A stretch of DNA of 51,530 nt, taken from NCBI GenBank assembly GCA_034104345.1, contig JAXEDY010000023.1, positions 1 to 51,530 of the forward strand. Reading direction: 5' to 3'. The notes under the pieces are model-generated. The model saw nothing but the letters and a program-made list of their open reading frames with translations, did not search any database and was not told the origin of the DNA. Position numbers and translations under genes: made by a program. This DNA is from HGM11416 sp034104345. Its GTDB lineage: Bacteria; Bacillota; Clostridia; Christensenellales; Borkfalkiaceae. This document shows positions 49,401 through 51,530 of this stretch, piece by piece; position 1 is the first letter of the stretch; every line of letters starts with the position of its first letter.

Positions 49401-51530
49401 AGCGAGAATTAAAGATTCGATAAGCGATGACGCGGTCGATTCGTCCGTGGAACTTTTAACCGGGCTTGTCAAAGGGACGCTCGGCGCGCCCGTCTTCAAT
49501 GAAGACGAACTCGTCGCTAAGGGAGTCGGAACCGAAAACGGCGTATCCGAAAAACTTCTTGCCGTAATAAAGGCGTTCGGCTTCGATTACGAAAGCAACG
49601 GTTACGCCAAAACCGCTTATGAAAAAGTAAACGAACTTTACGGCGGCGTTAAGATTAAAGATTTTGTTGAAGAAAGCAAAAAGATTAAATTCGGCGATGC
49701 AATCGATTTGTTTATCGCGTTTGCCGATAAACAGGTAGATGACCTTACCCGCGACAAAGCGAAAGGAAATTACGTCTGGAAAGGCGATAGCGAAAACGGC
49801 GCTTCGAAATTCCTTTCGAAATCGATATACGACTTCGTTGCAGATCTGACAAACGGCGCCGAAGAACTTCTTAACACCAAGTTCTACGACGCGTTAGACG
49901 CTTTGGTTGCTCTTGCCGAAATCACGTTCGATATAGCGGGCTCTCGCACCGACGAACTCGACGGGCAGATGGAAGAACTTGCCGAAAAGGTTAAGAATCT
50001 CGTTGAAGAAACCAGCACGATCGGCAACGTCAAGGTAAAAGACGACGCAAACGTTTCGTCGGTAACCGACATTGCAGGTTGGGCTTTAGACGACGTTTTC
50101 GACAAAGACAAAAAGTTACATAAAGTAGTAAGAATTCTTATCGAACAGATAGACAACGCGTTCGGCACGGTTCGCCTTAACTATTTTGCCGACGACGTGG
50201 CAAAAGTTTCGATAAACGACGTTGTAACCGCCGTGTTCGAAATCGTTAAAGCGTTCGACGAAGAAATAAAAGGCATTTCGATAGGCGAAAAACTTCTCGG
50301 CACGATCGACAGCGTTAAAGACCTTATAAACGATCACGTTCTCGAAGGCACGCTTTCGAACGTCGCAATTAAAAATTTTGTCGTTTCCGCTCTCGTCGCT
50401 TCGGTTAAAAACATCGTCGATCCTTATCTCGAAGGCGACGACCTCAAACAGGTAAAATCGATAATCGACAGCGTGTTCGACGAAATCGCAAGACTTTACG
50501 CTTTAAAAAATACTACGAAAGATAAAATAGTAGACGACACTCTCGATTTGCCGCTCGGCGAAGTTATAACTTCGGTTGCCGCTATCTGCAGCACCTTAAC
50601 GAGCGACGAAAAGGCAAAGAGAGTTATCGAAAAAACCGCAGATCTCGTTAAATCGGTCGTGGACGGAACAATATCGAATCCTTCGATAAACGAAACCGTT
50701 ACGATAGACGAAGTTTGCGAAAAATCGCTTGCTCTTGTAGACGAACTTCCGGGGGACAACGACGTTACCGCAAAAATTAAAGAAGCTCTTACCGTATTGT
50801 TCACCGAAATTAAAGGACTTTATCCCGCCGGCACTTTGGTTAAGGATATAGCGACTGCAAGCGGCGAACTTAACGTTGTGTCTTCGGTTAACGCGCTTGC
50901 CGACGTGGTTAAGGTATTCACCGACGACGAAGGCGATATAACCGTAGAAAAGGTAGTCGCTCTTGCCGAAAAGGTAATCCACCCCGACGCAACTTTCGTT
51001 TCGTTCAAAACAAACGACGACGCCGACGTTGGCGAAATAATCGATTCGACCAATGAAATAACCGACAGATTAGGGCTTTCAGACGTCGAATTCCTTAACA
51101 GATTATATAAACTTGTTAAAATAGCAATAGGCGGCAACGCAGAACACAAGAGCACGCTCGGAAACATTTACTTCGATTTAGACGGCTTGATGGCCGAAAT
51201 GACCACCGAAGAAAAAATTATCGCGGGTGCGGTTGTGGCAGTCGTTGCGGTAACGATGTATTTCGTTGCGAACGACACGCTCGTTTCGCTCGTTAAAGAT
51301 ATTTTAGGTGAAGACGATAACCTTGGCGCGCTTATTGCCGAACCCATGGGCTATGCCAAAGACGGCGACGTTTATAAATACGCAGGCGCAGAAAACGAAC
51401 TTGCAAGCGCGATATTCGCACTTAAAGTAAGCGATCTTTTAACCAAAGGTTACGACTTTGCCGCGCTTTATAACGATAATTTAAAAGCCAAACTCACAAT
51501 GGAAAACGTTGCGGGTATCGGCGAAGCGGT
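46498..51530 (+). CDS. Giant repetitive membrane-anchored protein (3' end outside window)
   Basis: ATG at 46498 with AAGGAG 9 nt upstream; open for 1677 codons to the window edge. Residues 7-32 form a hydrophobic segment after a basic start (MGNLLKRLIAFILGMVFTLT), a signal anchor. The rest is a long array of variable units of about 40-80 residues, each marked by a short hydrophobic-x-hydrophobic-G-D/E/K/N-hydrophobic motif: LKIGAFL, IKIGNLL, LKLGSLF, IKVGKLL, ITVGDAI, LCLGDFV, ILIGDIV, ATIGTLV, LKIGEVV, IKFGDAI, ISIGEKL. Some units share larger blocks (LVYDKGSNTYTWKNE, LVYDSASDKYVWKND, RDKAKGNYVWKGD, each followed by an FF or FL segment). A second hydrophobic stretch lies near residue 1575 (IIAGAVVAVVAVTMYFVA). 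I recognise no named family. Acidic overall; an extracytoplasmic structural or lipid-related role is only a guess. Confidence 0.8.
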   Translation, partial: MGNLLKRLIAFILGMVFTLTAGVGAVVGGAYWAYKTVKPLHSVDGDSGLGDLRDQSIEDLIGLIQNALNEPDKYTFARLEAEYGIDLKKLLEKLGITDIDSSGKNWNALMGISLFALKDGIEPLLDSIPLRAIYNFLPAETLGGILSPEAQEKLGNYTLLELIKSDDEGEDVGIIKALCTLKIGAFLPKFFNAVYDDETSSYTYVLNESDEAQALPILKVIANVSIGAIKNIAAGGDIMKELVEGGLSPIADMPIEEIIGDLLTTISPELGQTARTYLGALNGAKLSDLFKRNSEGGYEIYYTGVISDIKIGNLLGLVDIFGDGVWRYASDTSKLAPDLLQTVANLKLGSLFYNDGMLDMVNQLIGDVSFGMIFDAIGIEEGQLPAIDALRKIKVGKLLDGQTDSFDVEKFMSNLIENIKESLGDVTLKEFLGIDSTGNAFVDRLISFRLSDFVLSDYNAKSILAAFKRAFGDITVGDAIGFKRGANGAWDFGGTSLENFSSLGSVLDLSIANVMNLVSDVMDGKATASQIVKNLFPELCLGDFVALIPGVERDPVSGEYSVRGKDDKVVVIPANVGDVLDTRFYEIISGFENGTPYDIFVHLENILIGDIVKPVSDAFGFDSADLVYDKGSNTYTWKNEAGSATSKFFSVSITDVVKDGQNGFEKFKNYLVHDFAEVTGELLKIVTRVSGIEDKVTDGDIDSLVATVKNVFKPESTMTNYSLVEEATIGTLVSSINVILRISSKFGVNVPEFVHVAVGEIDSLFGYIPLIKAGDISAYDKVKLKAICSSIIEVIKSANDDYDFIDEAILDDVDDICAIIFGNHVLSDPYIDDFYVDEFSKAIYALLKDLGVNSADIEAGFKKFAEMYKGVRLSEFLKRTGDLKIGEVVKLAEEFIPNLEINELVYDSASDKYVWKNDPDCSMTAFFTNTVGNLFNDLVYNGATDTLNTTLYDYITALGEAIKFVTDKARIKDSISDDAVDSSVELLTGLVKGTLGAPVFNEDELVAKGVGTENGVSEKLLAVIKAFGFDYESNGYAKTAYEKVNELYGGVKIKDFVEESKKIKFGDAIDLFIAFADKQVDDLTRDKAKGNYVWKGDSENGASKFLSKSIYDFVADLTNGAEELLNTKFYDALDALVALAEITFDIAGSRTDELDGQMEELAEKVKNLVEETSTIGNVKVKDDANVSSVTDIAGWALDDVFDKDKKLHKVVRILIEQIDNAFGTVRLNYFADDVAKVSINDVVTAVFEIVKAFDEEIKGISIGEKLLGTIDSVKDLINDHVLEGTLSNVAIKNFVVSALVASVKNIVDPYLEGDDLKQVKSIIDSVFDEIARLYALKNTTKDKIVDDTLDLPLGEVITSVAAICSTLTSDEKAKRVIEKTADLVKSVVDGTISNPSINETVTIDEVCEKSLALVDELPGDNDVTAKIKEALTVLFTEIKGLYPAGTLVKDIATASGELNVVSSVNALADVVKVFTDDEGDITVEKVVALAEKVIHPDATFVSFKTNDDADVGEIIDSTNEITDRLGLSDVEFLNRLYKLVKIAIGGNAEHKSTLGNIYFDLDGLMAEMTTEEKIIAGAVVAVVAVTMYFVANDTLVSLVKDILGEDDNLGALIAEPMGYAKDGDVYKYAGAENELASAIFALKVSDLLTKGYDFAALYNDNLKAKLTMENVAGIGEA

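Noticed and set aside
46689..51167. Minus-strand ORFs at the right end
   Set aside because: They are antisense to the continuous 1677-codon plus-strand frame and lack ribosome sites.

Overview
The window looks like chromosomal DNA from a Gram-positive, low- to mid-GC Clostridia-type bacterium, probably a gut lineage. The support is the block dnaN-rpmH-rnpA-yidD-yidC-jag, AddAB instead of RecBCD, a YyaC-type sporulation protein, Soj/Spo0J-type ParA/ParB with Firmicutes-type parS sites, pyruvate:ferredoxin oxidoreductase (anaerobic metabolism), a RelQ-like alarmone synthetase and cohesin/dockerin surface proteins. I cannot name the genus. No tRNA, rRNA, CRISPR array or insertion sequence was seen.

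Layout. 1-3.1 kb: minus-strand operon of a 49-aa peptide, a secreted cohesin protein and a secreted cohesin-dockerin-Cys-rich protein (cut by the window edge), divergent from a small XRE regulator. 3.7-12.6 kb: minus-strand genes for an SDR oxidoreductase, RelQ, AddA and AddB. 12.8-21.5 kb: plus-strand lipoprotein, two tandem MgtE magnesium channels behind a leader with a tiny acidic ORF and an intrinsic terminator, then the 1167-aa PFOR. 21.8-27.7 kb: rsmG, an AT-rich gap with DnaA boxes (probable oriC), dnaN, rpmH, rnpA, yidD, yidC, jag. 27.9-35.8 kb: DUF3267 metalloprotease-like protein, a WHPGW-repeat membrane protein, pepV, radC, gltX, yyaC, cvpA. 35.9-40.0 kb: a 4.1-kb AT-rich stretch with almost no coding potential, holding two parS sites, many palindromes, a degenerate interspersed repeat and a candidate structured RNA. 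40.0-45.8 kb: ftsH, parA, parB, dagK-like lipid kinase. 46.4-51.5 kb: a near-consensus promoter and the first 1677 codons of a giant repetitive membrane-anchored protein that runs off the window.

How the genes fit together. The centre is the origin-proximal domain: DnaA boxes at 22.6-22.9 kb, parS sites 14-15 kb away and parAB at 42.5-44.4 kb fit a standard origin-segregation module, except that dnaA itself is missing from its expected place. rpmH-rnpA-yidD-yidC-jag form the usual ribosome, RNase P and membrane-insertase cluster. AddAB and RadC are repair-related genes; the left end is an extracellular scaffold-type locus.

The most unusual signal is a 54-nt palindromic element at 4134-4187 and 10385-10438. 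It lies inside two unrelated genes (SDR and addB), ungapped, about 83% identical and in the same reading phase, giving related 18-residue inserts. Degenerate relatives lie in intergenic or terminator positions at 3.57, 17.38, 31.86 and 44.61 kb. This resembles the protein-coding palindromic elements known from Rickettsia, here apparently in a Firmicute. Other leads are the giant repeat protein, the parS-bearing gene desert with a structured RNA, the mgtE leader, and the oriC lacking dnaA.
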